Part shown: positions 35,894 through 45,360 of the stretch, in pieces
Layout: each line of letters starts with the position of its first letter
How positions within the stretch are numbered: the stretch's first letter is position 1
Assembly: GCF_004016445.2 (NCBI RefSeq)
Contig: NZ_SADT02000001.1
Span: 43,630 to 107,629 of the forward strand
DNA length: 64,000 bases
Direction: 5' to 3'
Source: Mesorhizobium sp. M2E.F.Ca.ET.219.01.1.1
GTDB taxonomy: Bacteria > Pseudomonadota > Alphaproteobacteria > Rhizobiales > Rhizobiaceae
Notes under the pieces: generated by a model
The model's database searches: none
What the model was told of the DNA's origin: nothing
The model's input: the letters and a program-made list of their open reading frames with translations, nothing else
Translations under genes and position numbers: made by a program

Positions 35894-37090
35894 TCACTTG
35901 CTGGCGATGTCGAGAAAAGCCTCGGCCGCGGCCGTGGCGAAGGCGGGATCGTTGATGTGCAGCGGCAGGCGCGTCACGGTGCGGTCCTTCGTCGGCTCGA
36001 TCGTGCGCTCGATGGCCTCGAACAGCGCTTGATCGGCCTCAGCGTCGAAGAAAGCGCCGCCCTCTATGTCGAGCGCCGAGACGCCCTTTTCCGGGATCAG
36101 GAAACGGACCGGGCCGTCGCAGCGGGCGAGGCGGCCGCCGATCCATTCACCGATCCGGCGGCATTCGTCGGCGGTGGTGCGCATCAGCGTGACATTGGGA
36201 TTGTGCTCGTAGAACAGCCGTCCGCGGTAGCGCTCCGGAATGGTCGGCGGCGCCCAAAAGTTCACCATGTCGAGCGCGCCGACCGAGCCGACATAGGGCA
36301 GTTTCGTGCGGGCGATGGCGCCGAAGCGGTCCTCCGTTGCCGGCAGCACGCCGCCGAACAGGAAATCGCAGACCTCGGTCGTGGTGATGTCGAGGACGCC
36401 AGCCAGCAGGCCGGAATCGGCGAGCTTTTCCATCGAGCGGCCGCCGGTGCCGGTGGCGTGAAAAACCATGCAGTCGTAGTCGGCGCGCAAGCGCTCGACG
36501 ATCGCCGTCACGCAAGGCGTCGTGACGCCGAACATGGTCAGCCCCAGCGCCGGCTTGCCGGCGGCGATCGGCGCCGGTTTCGCGGCCATGCCGGCGATCG
36601 CCTGGCCGGCATTGTGCAGCACGACACGCGAGAGCCTGTTCAGTCCCGCCATGTCGGTCACCGACGGCATCATGATGATGTCGGAGACGTCGACGTAAGG
36701 CGCGGTGTCGCCGGAAGCGAGCGTCGAGACCATGAGCTTCGGCAGGCCGAGCGGCAGCGCGCGCATGCCGGCGGTGACGATCGAGGTGCCGCCGCCGCCG
36801 CCAATGCCGATCACGCCGGCGATGTCATCGCGCGAGACGATGAAATTGGCGAAAGCGGCCCCCATGCCCGCAACGGCGGCGCCGCGGTCATCGAGGCCGA
36901 GAACGGCGTGGACTCCCTTGGGATGATGCGCGGCGACCTCGCTGGCCGGGATATCCACCGGGACGGTAGCACGGCGCGTGCCGATATCGACACGCACGAC
37001 CGCGCCGCCCGCAGCAGTGATTGCATCGGCGAGGAAGGCAAGTTCCTCACCTTTGGTGTCGGCGGTGCCGACCACATAGATGCGCTTCAT
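35894..37090 (-). CDS. Tm-1-like ATP-binding protein (UPF0261)
   Basis: A 398-aa UPF0261 protein with a Rossmann-like N-terminus ([21 protein letters not shown]), the glycine loop [46 protein letters not shown], and [16 protein letters not shown] plus [14 protein letters not shown] in the second lobe. The tomato Tm-1 inhibitor of tobamovirus RNA replication has this domain at its N-terminus. Bacterial members are uncharacterised. First gene of the operon, divergent from TetR. Confidence 0.9.
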   Translation of the reverse strand: MKRIYVVGTADTKGEELAFLADAITAAGGAVVRVDIGTRRATVPVDIPASEVAAHHPKGVHAVLGLDDRGAAVAGMGAAFANFIVSRDDIAGVIGIGGGGGTSIVTAGMRALPLGLPKLMVSTLASGDTAPYVDVSDIIMMPSVTDMAGLNRLSRVVLHNAGQAIAGMAAKPAPIAAGKPALGLTMFGVTTPCVTAIVERLRADYDCMVFHATGTGGRSMEKLADSGLLAGVLDITTTEVCDFLFGGVLPATEDRFGAIARTKLPYVGSVGALDMVNFWAPPTIPERYRGRLFYEHNPNVTLMRTTADECRRIGEWIGGRLARCDGPVRFLIPEKGVSALDIEGGAFFDAEADQALFEAIERTIEPTKDRTVTRLPLHINDPAFATAAAEAFLDIASK

Positions 37091-37141
37091 GCGCGTTTCC
37101 CCGTCGTCCGGCAGGGTCGGCTTTGCCGCGCCTGCCTTTTT

Positions 37142-37320
37142 TGCACCACGCTCAAGCTCCTCGGCAAAAGCCTCGTCGCTGGTGGGGACCGTTTCTTTCT
37201 TGCCCCACCCTTAAGCTTCTCGGCAAAAAAGCCTCGTCGCTGGTGGAGACTATTCTTTCTTGCCCCACCCTTAAGCTCCTCAGCAAAAGCCTCGTCGCTG
37301 ATGGGGACCCCATTATTGCC
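37142..37320. repeat. Three tandem copies of a ~60-bp unit
   Basis: Each copy contains a CCAC...AAGCT(C/T)CTC(G/A)GCAAAA...GCCTCGTCGCTG segment, at about 37151, 37211 and 37271. Copies differ by a few substitutions and 1-3 bp indels. The array fills most of the space between the Tm-1-like operon and the divergent TetR gene. Confidence 0.85.
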
Positions 37321-37367
37321 CAGCGTTGCGCCATTGCAAATTTTTGAGACGCGCGTATCGTATTGAT

Positions 37368-38024
37368 ATGGATGTCTCACGTCAACAAGCCGTCGCCAAG
37401 GATGAGGCCGCCCAGGCGCCGGTCGTCGAGAAGGGGGCGCGCGCCCGCACCAGGCGGCTGATGCTGGAAACGGCGACGCGGCTGATGCAGTCCGGCATGA
37501 CGCCCTCGGTCAGCGAGGTCGCGGAGGCGGCGGAGGTGTCGCGCGCAACCGCCTACCGGTATTTCCCGAGCCAGGCGGCGCTGGTGCAGGCCGTGGTCGA
37601 TGAAGGGCTCGGCCCGATCCTCACCTGGAAGTCCACGTCGAATGATGCCGAGCGGCGCGTGGCGGATCTGTTCGCCACCGCAATGCCTCGCATCGAAACC
37701 TTCGAGGCAACGTTCAAGGCGGCGCTGAAGTTGTCCCTCGACCAATGGGCGCGGCGCCAGGCAGGCACGCTCGGATCGGAACCCGCCTTCACGCGCGGCC
37801 ATCGCGTCGACCTGCTGAAGGACGCGATCGCGCCGCTCAAGGGCCGCCTGAAGCCGCGCCAGTTCAGGCGCCTGGCGCAGGCGCTGTCGCTGGTGTTCGG
37901 CGTCGAAGTCGTCACGGTGCTGAAGGACATCTGGGGGCTGGACAGCGCCGAGATGATGTCGGTGGCGCAATGGGCGGCGGGGGCGCTGGTGCGCGCCGCG
38001 ATGGCGGAATCAGGAGCGAAATGA
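37368..38024 (+). CDS. TetR-family regulator
   Basis: The 218-aa protein has a TetR N-terminal HTH (about residues 25-72: RARTRRLMLETATRLMQSGMTPSVSEVAEAAEVSRATAYRYFPSQAALVQAVVDEG) and a helical ligand domain. The ATG at 37368 is used; the upstream frame reads into the tandem repeats. The divergent Tm-1-like operon is the likely target, with the 60-bp repeats as possible binding array. Confidence 0.88.
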   Translation: MDVSRQQAVAKDEAAQAPVVEKGARARTRRLMLETATRLMQSGMTPSVSEVAEAAEVSRATAYRYFPSQAALVQAVVDEGLGPILTWKSTSNDAERRVADLFATAMPRIETFEATFKAALKLSLDQWARRQAGTLGSEPAFTRGHRVDLLKDAIAPLKGRLKPRQFRRLAQALSLVFGVEVVTVLKDIWGLDSAEMMSVAQWAAGALVRAAMAESGAK

Positions 38025-38062
38025 GCAGGAATGTCGGCAGCGTCAAGGGTGACAGCCGCTTA

Positions 38063-38081
38063 AATCTGGTTCGACCAGATT
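38063..38081. promoter_or_regulatory. FadR-type operator AATCTGGT-TCG-ACCAGATT
   Basis: Perfect palindrome with the same 8-bp arms as the site at 33019-33037; only the 3-bp spacer differs. It lies about 335 bp before the start codon of the sugar importer's first gene. Confidence 0.8.
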
Positions 38082-38238
38082 GCGAAGCCAGTTTCGAATG
38101 TTAGTTGTGGTGGGCGGCCCGTGACAAGGGCGCCACATATCGCAGAGTAGGAAAAACAAGGGAAAACAGGCAGATATCGCGACGCTCCGCTTGTTCGACT
38201 GCTATCGGACGCTTAAGAAAGCGCTTGACGCCAAGCTG

Positions 38239-38257
38239 AAATTGGTAATACCAGATT
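38239..38257. promoter_or_regulatory. FadR-type operator AAATTGGT-AAT-ACCAGATT
   Basis: Two changes in the left arm relative to the perfect site. It sits about 160 bp before the sugar-binding-protein start codon. Confidence 0.75.
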
Positions 38258-38415
38258 AGGACCGACAGCGCGGATCAAAAGTGAAGGCTGCGATCCATTT
38301 CCGGCAGGGCGAGGAGGGTCCGGAACCGGGGAGGCGCATCACAGGAGGAACTACCAGGGTCGGCCTCACCGCCGGCTCGCATGACACGGTGGAATGCGCA
38401 CAAGGGAGGAAAACT

Positions 38416-39732
38416 ATGCGCAAGATTGTGACCAGCGTGATCGCTGGTATCGGGCTGGCACTTGCCTGCGGGACATCCGTCCGCGCGCAGGACAAGGAAC
38501 TCACCATCTTCTGGGCGGAATGGGATCCGGCGAACTACCTGCAGGAACTCGTCAACGACTACACGGCCGAGACCGGCGTGAAGGTCACGGTTCAGACCAC
38601 GCCGTGGCCCGACTTCCAGACAAAGGCTTTCACCGAATTCAACGCGCATGGCGACGCCTACGACATGGTCGTCGGCGACTCGCAATGGCTGGGCGCCGGT
38701 TCGACGCAAGGCCACTATGTCGACCTCACCGACTTCTTCAATCAGCACAAGCTCAATGACGTGATGGCGCCGGCGACCATCAAATACTATGCCGAATATC
38801 CCGGCGGGTCCGGCAAATACTGGGCGATCCCGCTGGAAGGCGACGCGATCGGCTGGTCCTACCGGAAGGACTGGTTCGAGGACCCGAAGGAGAAGGAAGC
38901 CTTCAAGGCGAAGTATGGCTACGATCTCGCGGTGCCGACGACCTATGCGCAGCTGCGCGACATCGCCGAGTTCTTCCACCGTCCGGACCAGAAGCGTTAC
39001 GGCGTCGCCATCTACACCGACAATTCCTATGACGCGATGGCGATGGGCGTCGAAAGCGCCATCTTCAGCTATGGCGGCGATCTCGGCGACTACGCAACCT
39101 ACAAGGTCGACGGCATCACCAATTCGAAAGAGGCCGCCGCCGGCCTCGACATGTACAAGGAACTCTACAAGTTCACGCCTCCCGGCTGGGGCAAGACCTT
39201 CTTCGTGGAAGACAATCAGGCGATCACTGGCGGCCTCGCCGCGATGAGCATGAACTTCTTCGCCTTCTTCCCGCCGCTGGTGAACAAGGCCACCAATCCC
39301 TATGCCGACGCCACCGGCTTCTTCGCCAATCCGGCCGGTCCGGACGGCAAGCGCTTCGCCGCTCTCGGCGGCCAGGGAATCTCGGTCGTCTCGTACTCGA
39401 AGAACAAGGACGAGGCGATGAAGTTCCTGGAGTGGTTCATCAAGGACGAGACCCAGAAGAAATGGGCCGAGCTCGGCGGCTATACCTGCAGCCAGGCCGT
39501 GCTGAAGTCGGATGCCTTCCAGAACGCGACGCCCTACAACAAGGCGTTCTACGACACGATGTTCATGGTCAAGGACTTCTGGGCAACGCCTGAATACGCC
39601 GAAGTGCTCGATCAGCTGAACCAGAACATCTATCCGTTCGTGGTCGGCGGCAAGGGCACCGCCCAGGAGGCGCTCGACAAGACCGCCGCCGACTGGAAGG
39701 CGACCTTCACCAAGTACAACCGCTACAAGTAA
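38416..39732 (+). CDS. Sugar ABC importer substrate-binding protein
   Basis: The ATG at 38416 is preceded by GGGAGGA. A Sec signal peptide (MRKIVTSVIAGIGLALACGTSVRAQ) leads a 438-aa SBP_bac_1 protein: ELTIFWAEWDPANYLQELVNDYTAETGVKVTVQ, AYDMVVGDSQWLGAG, YWAIPLEGDAIGWSYRKDWFED. The many aromatic residues fit a carbohydrate ligand. Ligand identity is unknown; the catabolic genes at 47.5-55.3 kb, sharing operators, are the best clue. Confidence 0.92.
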   Translation: MRKIVTSVIAGIGLALACGTSVRAQDKELTIFWAEWDPANYLQELVNDYTAETGVKVTVQTTPWPDFQTKAFTEFNAHGDAYDMVVGDSQWLGAGSTQGHYVDLTDFFNQHKLNDVMAPATIKYYAEYPGGSGKYWAIPLEGDAIGWSYRKDWFEDPKEKEAFKAKYGYDLAVPTTYAQLRDIAEFFHRPDQKRYGVAIYTDNSYDAMAMGVESAIFSYGGDLGDYATYKVDGITNSKEAAAGLDMYKELYKFTPPGWGKTFFVEDNQAITGGLAAMSMNFFAFFPPLVNKATNPYADATGFFANPAGPDGKRFAALGGQGISVVSYSKNKDEAMKFLEWFIKDETQKKWAELGGYTCSQAVLKSDAFQNATPYNKAFYDTMFMVKDFWATPEYAEVLDQLNQNIYPFVVGGKGTAQEALDKTAADWKATFTKYNRYK

Positions 39733-39744
39733 GCACCACAGTCA

Positions 39745-39777
39745 GAATGCCGGAGGAGGGTTTCCCCTCCGGCATTC
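39745..39777 (+). terminator. Hairpin after sugar-binding-protein gene
   Basis: GAATGCCGGAGG and CCTCCGGCATTC form a 12-bp stem with a 9-nt loop, followed by CTGTTTTC. It lies between the binding protein and permease genes, so it is probably an attenuator or mRNA-stabilising stem that raises binding-protein levels. Confidence 0.75.
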
Positions 39778-39798
39778 CTGTTTTCAGGGAGACATTCG

Positions 39799-40704
39799 TT
39801 GGCTTCGGTAGCCCTCACCAATCTTGATCCGGCCTCCAGGGCCGCCGCGCGCGGCTGGTCGGATCTGACCATCCGCAACCTTTTCATCATCCCGACGCTG
39901 GTTTTCCTGATCGTCTTCAACATTTTTCCGCTGATCTATTCGCTCGGCTATTCCTTCACGAATTTCGCCGCGAACCGCAGCGAGCCATGGCAATTCGTCG
40001 GCTTGCAGAATTATCGCGAGCTGCTGAGCGACGACCACATCTGGTCGAACTTCGTCATCACGGCGAAATACGTCATCGTCTCGGTGGCCGGGCAGATGAT
40101 CGTCGGCTTCGGCCTGGCGCTGCTGCTCAACCGCTCCTTTCCGATGAAGGGCCTGATCACCACGCTGCTTTTGCTGCCGATGATGATGTCGGCGGCGGTC
40201 GTCGGCCTGTTCTGGCAGCTGCTCTACAGCCCGTCCTGGGGCCCGATCAACTACGTCTTCGGCCTTGGCGACTTCGCCTGGCTCTCCAATCCCGACAGCG
40301 CGCTCTACGCGGTCGCGATCACCGACATCTGGATGTGGTCGCCCTTCGTGATGCTGTTGTCGCTCGCCGGCCTGTCGGCGGTGCCACAGCATCTCTACGA
40401 GGCCGCCGCAATCGACCGCGCCGGATGGTGGTACACCTTCACCCGCATCACCTTGCCGCTAGTCTCGCCGATCCTTCTGATCGCGCTGATCTTCCGCACC
40501 ATGGAAGCCTTCAAGACCTTCGACATCGCCTACACGATGACGACCCAGCCGACCGCCGAGCTGATCGCGATCCGGCTCTACAAGCAGGCCTTCCAGCAGT
40601 GGGACACGGGCAAGTCCTGCGCGCTGGCCTACATCGTGCTGATCATGGTGCTGGCCATCACCAACCTCTACGTGAAGTATCTCAACAAGGTGAAGGAGCG
40701 CTGA
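39799..40704 (+). CDS. Sugar ABC importer permease (MalF-type)
   Basis: A 301-aa six-segment permease with a TTG start at 39799 supported by GGGAGA. It has the N-terminal anchor (LFIIPTLVFLIVFNIFPLIYSLGYSF) and the EAA loop EAAAIDRAGWWYTFTRITLPLVSPILLIALIFRTMEAFKTFD. Partner of the next permease, from which it is separated by one base. Confidence 0.93.
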   Translation: MASVALTNLDPASRAAARGWSDLTIRNLFIIPTLVFLIVFNIFPLIYSLGYSFTNFAANRSEPWQFVGLQNYRELLSDDHIWSNFVITAKYVIVSVAGQMIVGFGLALLLNRSFPMKGLITTLLLLPMMMSAAVVGLFWQLLYSPSWGPINYVFGLGDFAWLSNPDSALYAVAITDIWMWSPFVMLLSLAGLSAVPQHLYEAAAIDRAGWWYTFTRITLPLVSPILLIALIFRTMEAFKTFDIAYTMTTQPTAELIAIRLYKQAFQQWDTGKSCALAYIVLIMVLAITNLYVKYLNKVKER

Positions 40705-40705
40705 C

Positions 40706-41662
40706 ATGGCCGCCGTCCGCACTTCTTCCGAGGTCGCTTTCAACCGCATTGCCATTGCCGCGGTGCTGATCGCGACGCTGATCTTCCTGGCGCCGATCTA
40801 CTGGATCGCCTCGACGGCCTTCAAGCCGAAGGAGCTCGCCGTTAGCGTGCCGCCAACCGTGCTGTTCCAGCCGGAAGTGACGCCGTTCATCCGCCTGTTC
40901 ACCAAGCGCGTGCAGATGCAGAAGCCCGTCGACCCGCAAGTCTACGAGGCCGCGCCGTGGTGGGAAAAACGCATCTATGACGGCGGCGAGCGGGTGCTGA
41001 AGGTCGGCAAGGATGTGCAGCTCTCGCAATATCCCGACCGGTTCATGAACAGCCTGATCGTGGCGGTCATCAGCACGGTGCTGGCGGTCGGCATGGGAAC
41101 CTTCACCGCCTATGGCTTCTCCCGCTTCAAGATCGCCGGCGAGGCGGATCTTTTGTTCTTCATCCTGTCGACGCGCATGCTGCCGCCGGTCGTGGTCGCC
41201 ATCCCGATGTTCCTCATGTACCGGATGGTCGGCCTCAACGACTCGCATATCGGGCTGATCATCCTCTACGTCGCCTTCAACCTGTCCTTCTCGGTCTGGC
41301 TGATGAAGGGCTTCATGGACGAGATTCCTAAGGAATATGAGGAAGCTGCGCTCGTCGACGGCTACACGCGCATGCAAGCCTTCTTCAAGATCGTGCTGCC
41401 GGAAGCGGCGACGGGCATCGCGGCGACAGCCGTGTTCTGCTTCATCACCGCCTGGAACGAATATGCCTTCGCGCTGATCATGACCAACCGCCGCGCCCAG
41501 ACGGCGCCGCCCTTCATCCCGTCGCAGATCGGCTCCGGCCTGCCGGACTGGACCACGATCGCGGCAGGCACCTTCCTGTTCCTGCTGCCGGTAGCGATCT
41601 TCACCTTCCTGCTGCGCAACCATCTGCTTCGCGGCGTGACGTTCGGAGCGATCCGCAAATGA
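40706..41662 (+). CDS. Sugar ABC importer permease (MalG-type)
   Basis: A 318-aa permease with the EAA loop EYEEAALVDGYTRMQAFFKIVLPEAATGIAATAVFCFITAWNEYAFALIM, the MalG-type ITAWNEY motif included. Between membrane segments 1 and 2 it has a long soluble loop (about residues 60-110, QKPVDPQVYEAAPWWEKRIYDGG) that is larger than in MalG. Its stop overlaps the start of the following small membrane protein (ATGA). Confidence 0.93.
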   Translation: MAAVRTSSEVAFNRIAIAAVLIATLIFLAPIYWIASTAFKPKELAVSVPPTVLFQPEVTPFIRLFTKRVQMQKPVDPQVYEAAPWWEKRIYDGGERVLKVGKDVQLSQYPDRFMNSLIVAVISTVLAVGMGTFTAYGFSRFKIAGEADLLFFILSTRMLPPVVVAIPMFLMYRMVGLNDSHIGLIILYVAFNLSFSVWLMKGFMDEIPKEYEEAALVDGYTRMQAFFKIVLPEAATGIAATAVFCFITAWNEYAFALIMTNRRAQTAPPFIPSQIGSGLPDWTTIAAGTFLFLLPVAIFTFLLRNHLLRGVTFGAIRK

Positions 41663-41880
41663 ATTTTCGAGCCGCCAACGAGAAATACCTTTTGCCGGCC
41701 TCGCAGATCCTGATGGTGCTCGGCATCGTCGCGCTCTGCCAGCCATGGAGCCTCAACCTGCATTCCTACGGCGTGACGATCATCCTGATCGGGCTGATCG
41801 GCTTCAACATCACGTCCAAGATCGCGCCGGAGCAGAGCGAGGAAACCGGCGCCGTGACGCATGAGGGAGCCCGGCAGTGA
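41659..41880 (+). CDS. Small two-segment membrane protein in sugar importer operon (73 aa)
   Basis: Two hydrophobic helices (about residues 11-30 LPASQILMVLGIVALCQPWS and 35-52 LHSYGVTIILIGLIGFNI) are followed by a short acidic tail. It overlaps both neighbours by 3-4 nt and is therefore translated as part of the operon. It resembles no known transporter subunit. It may be an accessory subunit of the permease complex; that is inference from position. Confidence 0.8.
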   Translation: MNFRAANEKYLLPASQILMVLGIVALCQPWSLNLHSYGVTIILIGLIGFNITSKIAPEQSEETGAVTHEGARQ

Positions 41881-42980
41881 CGCAGATCGAACTTCGCGGC
41901 ATCGAGAAATTCTTCGGTGCCGTCCAGGTCATCCACAATTTGAACCTCGCCATCGCCGACAACGAGTTCATCGTGCTGCTTGGCCAGTCCGGCTGCGGTA
42001 AGACCACGACGCTGCGCGCGGTCGCGGGGCTGGAGACGATCGACAAGGGCGACATCCTGATCGACGGCAAGCCGGTGCAGCACCTCAAGGCCGCCGACCG
42101 CGATATCGCCATGGTGTTCCAGTCCTTCTCGCTCTACCCGCATATGACGGTGTTCGAGAACGTCGCCTTTCCGCTGCGCGCCACGCGCATGAGCAGCGGC
42201 GAGGTCGACAAGTCCGTGCGCGAGGTCGCCCGGGTCCTGCGTATCACCGACCTGCTCGACAAGCGGCCGTCGGCGCTTTCGGGCGGCGACATGCAGCGGG
42301 TGGCGATCGGCCGGGCGCTGGTGCGGCGGCCGAAGGCCATGCTGATGGACGAGCCGATCGGCGCGCTGGACGCCAAGCTGCGCGAAGAGATGCGGGCCGA
42401 GATCAAGCGCCTGCACGTCAAGCAGGGGTCGACCACGATCTACGTCACCCATGACCAGATCGAGGCGATGAGCCTCGCCGACCGCATCGTCATCATGCAC
42501 GAAGGCTTCATCCAGCAGGTCGGCACGCCGGACGAGGTTTATTCCCACCCGGCCAATCTGTTCGTGGCGCAGTTCGTCGGCAGCCCGGTGATGAACATCG
42601 CCGAGGCCCGCGTCGCGGATCAGGCCGGCGCCGCTTCCGTGACGGTCGGCGAAGCGCCGGCGGGCTTCGAGTTCCCGCGCCAGCTCCTGTCCAAGCTCAA
42701 CGGGCATTCCAACGGCGGCCTGACGCTTGGCATCCGGCCGGAGGGCGTGCTCGTCCGGCACGATGCGGCGCCCGGCTACATGCCGGTCGAGGCGAGCATC
42801 ATCGAGCCGTTGGGATCCTTCGACATCGTCGACCTCAAGGTCGGCTCCGCGATGCTGCGCGCACGCACCAAAGCCGGTTACGTTTCGGGTCCCGGCGAGA
42901 GGGTTCATGTCCGCATCGATCCGGAACAGGCGCATTTCTTCGACACGGCAAGCGGCAAGTCACTCGGAGTAAGGCTGTAA
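41877..42980 (+). CDS. Sugar ABC importer ATPase 1 (UgpC/MalK-type)
   Basis: A 367-aa ATPase starting at a GTG that overlaps the preceding stop. It has Walker A GQSGCGKTT, Q-loop MVFQSFSLYPHMTV, signature LSGGDMQRVAIGRA, Walker B AMLMDEPIGALDA and switch His VTHDQIEAMS, then a C-terminal TOBE/OB regulatory domain (about 240-367). The signature LSGGD replaces the usual LSGGQ. Two different ATPases in one operon suggest an ATPase heterodimer. Confidence 0.93.
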   Translation: MTQIELRGIEKFFGAVQVIHNLNLAIADNEFIVLLGQSGCGKTTTLRAVAGLETIDKGDILIDGKPVQHLKAADRDIAMVFQSFSLYPHMTVFENVAFPLRATRMSSGEVDKSVREVARVLRITDLLDKRPSALSGGDMQRVAIGRALVRRPKAMLMDEPIGALDAKLREEMRAEIKRLHVKQGSTTIYVTHDQIEAMSLADRIVIMHEGFIQQVGTPDEVYSHPANLFVAQFVGSPVMNIAEARVADQAGAASVTVGEAPAGFEFPRQLLSKLNGHSNGGLTLGIRPEGVLVRHDAAPGYMPVEASIIEPLGSFDIVDLKVGSAMLRARTKAGYVSGPGERVHVRIDPEQAHFFDTASGKSLGVRL

Positions 42981-44083
42981 TGGCCCATATCGAACTCAGG
43001 AACATCACCAAAAAATTCGGCGGCCACACCGCGCTGACCGGCCTCAACCTCGACATTGCCGACGGCGAGTTCTTCGTGCTGCTCGGCGAAACCGGCGCCG
43101 GCAAAACGACGACGCTGCGCCTGATCGCCGGACTCGACAAGCCGACCGAGGGTCAGGTTCTGATCGACGGCGTCGACGTTGCCGGATGGGGTGCGGCGGA
43201 GCGAGACGTGGCTCTGGTGCTGCAGCAATATTCGCTCTATCCGCGCTACACGGTGCGCGAGAACCTCGAATTCCCACTGAAGCCGAAGATCCGCCGGCTG
43301 CCGGATGCCGAGATCAAGGACCGTGTCGCCCGCGCCGCTCGCACGCTCAGGATCGAGCATCTTCTCGACCGCAAGACCGACCGGCTTTCCGGCGGCGAGA
43401 TGCAGCGCGTCTCGATCGGCCGCGCCATCGTGCGCAAGCCGCGCGTCTTCCTGATGGACGAGCCGCTGTCGGCGCTCGACGCCAAGCTGCGCGAGGCGCT
43501 GCGCACGGAGCTGAAGAACCTGCAGATGCAGCTTGGCGCCACGTTCCTGTTCGTCACGCATGATCAGATCGAGGCGATGTCGATGGGCGACAAGGTCGGC
43601 GTGCTCAACCATGGCCGCATTGTCCAGACCGGCACGCCGCAGGAGATCTACAACAATCCGCGCGACACCTATGTCGCGAGCTTCGTCGGCTCGCCGCCGA
43701 TGAACCTGATCGACGGCAAACTGGTCAACGACCGCGCGGTGATGGCGCCGATGAATTTCGAACTGCCGCTTGCAACTGGGGGCAAGACTTTTGGCGGGGG
43801 CAGGACGAGTGGCGCGACCGATGGTCGGCCACTCGTCTTCGGTATCCGTCCGGAGGACGTGTATCTGGAAAGCGGCGCTCCGGTGGAGGCCCAGGTCCAC
43901 GACGTCGAGAACCACGGCGTCGAGAAGATCGTGACGCTCAGGGTCGGCGATACGATGCTGCGGGCGACTGTGCCGGCCAGGACTGCTGTCGCGATCGAGC
44001 AGCCGGTGCGCTTTGCCTGGAACCCCGACAAGGTGGTGATGTTCGACAAGGGCAGCGGGGTGAGCCTGCGGCACGCGGGATAG
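42980..44083 (+). CDS. Sugar ABC importer ATPase 2 (UgpC/MalK-type)
   Basis: A 367-aa paralog of the preceding protein: Walker A GETGAGKTT, Q-loop LVLQQYSLYPRYTV, signature LSGGEMQRVSIGRA, Walker B VFLMDEPLSALDA, switch His VTHDQIEAMS, and a TOBE domain. The start overlaps the previous stop (TAATG). A Gly/Thr-rich stretch near residue 270 (LATGGKTFGGGRTSGATDG) interrupts the OB fold and looks like a local expansion. Confidence 0.93.
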   Translation: MAHIELRNITKKFGGHTALTGLNLDIADGEFFVLLGETGAGKTTTLRLIAGLDKPTEGQVLIDGVDVAGWGAAERDVALVLQQYSLYPRYTVRENLEFPLKPKIRRLPDAEIKDRVARAARTLRIEHLLDRKTDRLSGGEMQRVSIGRAIVRKPRVFLMDEPLSALDAKLREALRTELKNLQMQLGATFLFVTHDQIEAMSMGDKVGVLNHGRIVQTGTPQEIYNNPRDTYVASFVGSPPMNLIDGKLVNDRAVMAPMNFELPLATGGKTFGGGRTSGATDGRPLVFGIRPEDVYLESGAPVEAQVHDVENHGVEKIVTLRVGDTMLRATVPARTAVAIEQPVRFAWNPDKVVMFDKGSGVSLRHAG

Positions 44084-44183
44084 CGGCTTCGCCTGCCGCC
44101 TTATTTCGCCGCGCCCGACCAGGCCGAGAGCGCCGGCGGGCAGCCTGGCTGACAGGTCAACCGACCATGTCAGCCATCCAGCA

Positions 44184-45267
44184 TCATGTCATGACCGAAG
44201 CCACCGGCCTCCTTGGCGAAAAAGGTAGGGCCGGCCCATATCCGAAGCGCATCACGACATCCGGCCTGCGTGTCTCGCCGACAATCGCCGCCAGGTCGGC
44301 GCGCAGGCGGGCGACCTCGACAGGCTGATTGATGAAGGCGAGCTTAAGTCCCAGGCTCGTCGCCGCCAAAGCGAAGCGCTGGCATGCCTGGCCGACCCTG
44401 ATCCAGTGATCGTGGTCCGGCCGCTCGCCAAAGAAGATCGCCACCCCTGCCGATGAGTCGATCTGACGGGCGTATTTCTGATTTTCCTGGGCGACGCTGA
44501 ACAGCCGGTCCAGGGCGATCCGGCCCAGGCTGGTCGGCAGCACCGGGCTGCCGCTCGCGGCTGAGAAGAGTCCATCGCCTCGAGCCATCGCGCTGCGCGG
44601 GTTGAAGCGTATCCACTGCTTCAGTTCATGCATGAATGCGGGGTCGTTCATCTGGTCTTCATTTGCCCGCAAGGACAAGATTCCGCACCTGCTTCATCCG
44701 CGCCCGATCCGTGACAAGCGCCAGGCTCACACCCGGTATCGCGGCTGCGCGCTCAAGTTCGGCGAGATCCGCGGCAGGGGTGGCACGGCCATCATATTCG
44801 GCACGCGTCGATTGGCGTTTCGGAATGGCGTCGGTCAGCGGATCCGCTTTCGCCTCGCCCATGAGGTAATCGTAACGGATCCCGTTGCCGTCCGCCGTAA
44901 GCGAAGCCTCGCCGGTGCGGCCAGTCGCCGCCGCAGCGAGCATGAGATTGGCCGCGGCGCATCCCAGGCTGACATAGAGATGATGATCGTCAGGATCGAC
45001 GACCGGGGTCCGCCTCTGAAGGTCGGGCCGGATCTCGATTGCATGCTCTTCAAGCTGGAACCGCCAGGGCTGGGTATTATGGCTATTGGCCGCCAAGGTT
45101 GCGTAACGGACGACGGCCTCAAGATCGGGCGTCAGGCGGTCACGCAATCCGGCGGCGAAGGCCTCATACTGGGCCATGGATCCGACGGCCGATCGCCAAG
45201 CGGCGGCGCCTGAGCCGGCCGCGACAAGCGCGGCGCCTGCGCCCACGAGCATCGTTCGCCTGTTCAT
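44184..45267 (-). pseudogene. Nitroreductase-family (Acg-like) protein with a frameshift
   Basis: Two overlapping minus-strand frames form one protein of about 360 residues. The first (45267-44659) starts with a Tat-like signal (MNRRTMLVGAGAALVAAGSGAAAW) and contains ATLAANSHNTQPWRFQ, the FMN-binding start of the family. It ends at VRNLVLAGK-stop. The second continues as NEDQMNDPAFMHELKQWIRFNP...GQACQRFALAATSLGL. One extra A in the run at 44662-44664 explains the break. Either a recent pseudogene or a sequencing error in a homopolymer; everything else is intact. Confidence 0.8.
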
Positions 45268-45360
45268 CGTGCCCTCTCGAACAAATTCGCAGGCAAGATA
45301 GCGGCGGATCGGGAATAGCCCTTGATTTCAATCAAGGCCTTTTGATCGACCGGGGCACGC

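Larger units (their letters stand above)
38025..38415. promoter_or_regulatory. Control region of the sugar importer operon
   Basis: About 390 bp between TetR and the sugar-binding-protein gene. The frame of the latter is open back to 38281 but has no start signal there. The region holds two FadR-type operators 176 bp apart, an arrangement compatible with DNA looping. Start of transcription is expected near 38200-38380. Confidence 0.6.

Noticed and set aside
37142..37320. Possible CRISPR array
   Set aside because: Only three units, no unique spacers between constant repeats, and the unit itself drifts; no cas genes nearby.
35744..37366. 540-codon plus-strand frame opposite the Tm-1-like gene
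   Set aside because: Shadow of UPF0261 coding; ends in the tandem-repeat array with repeated nonsense peptides.
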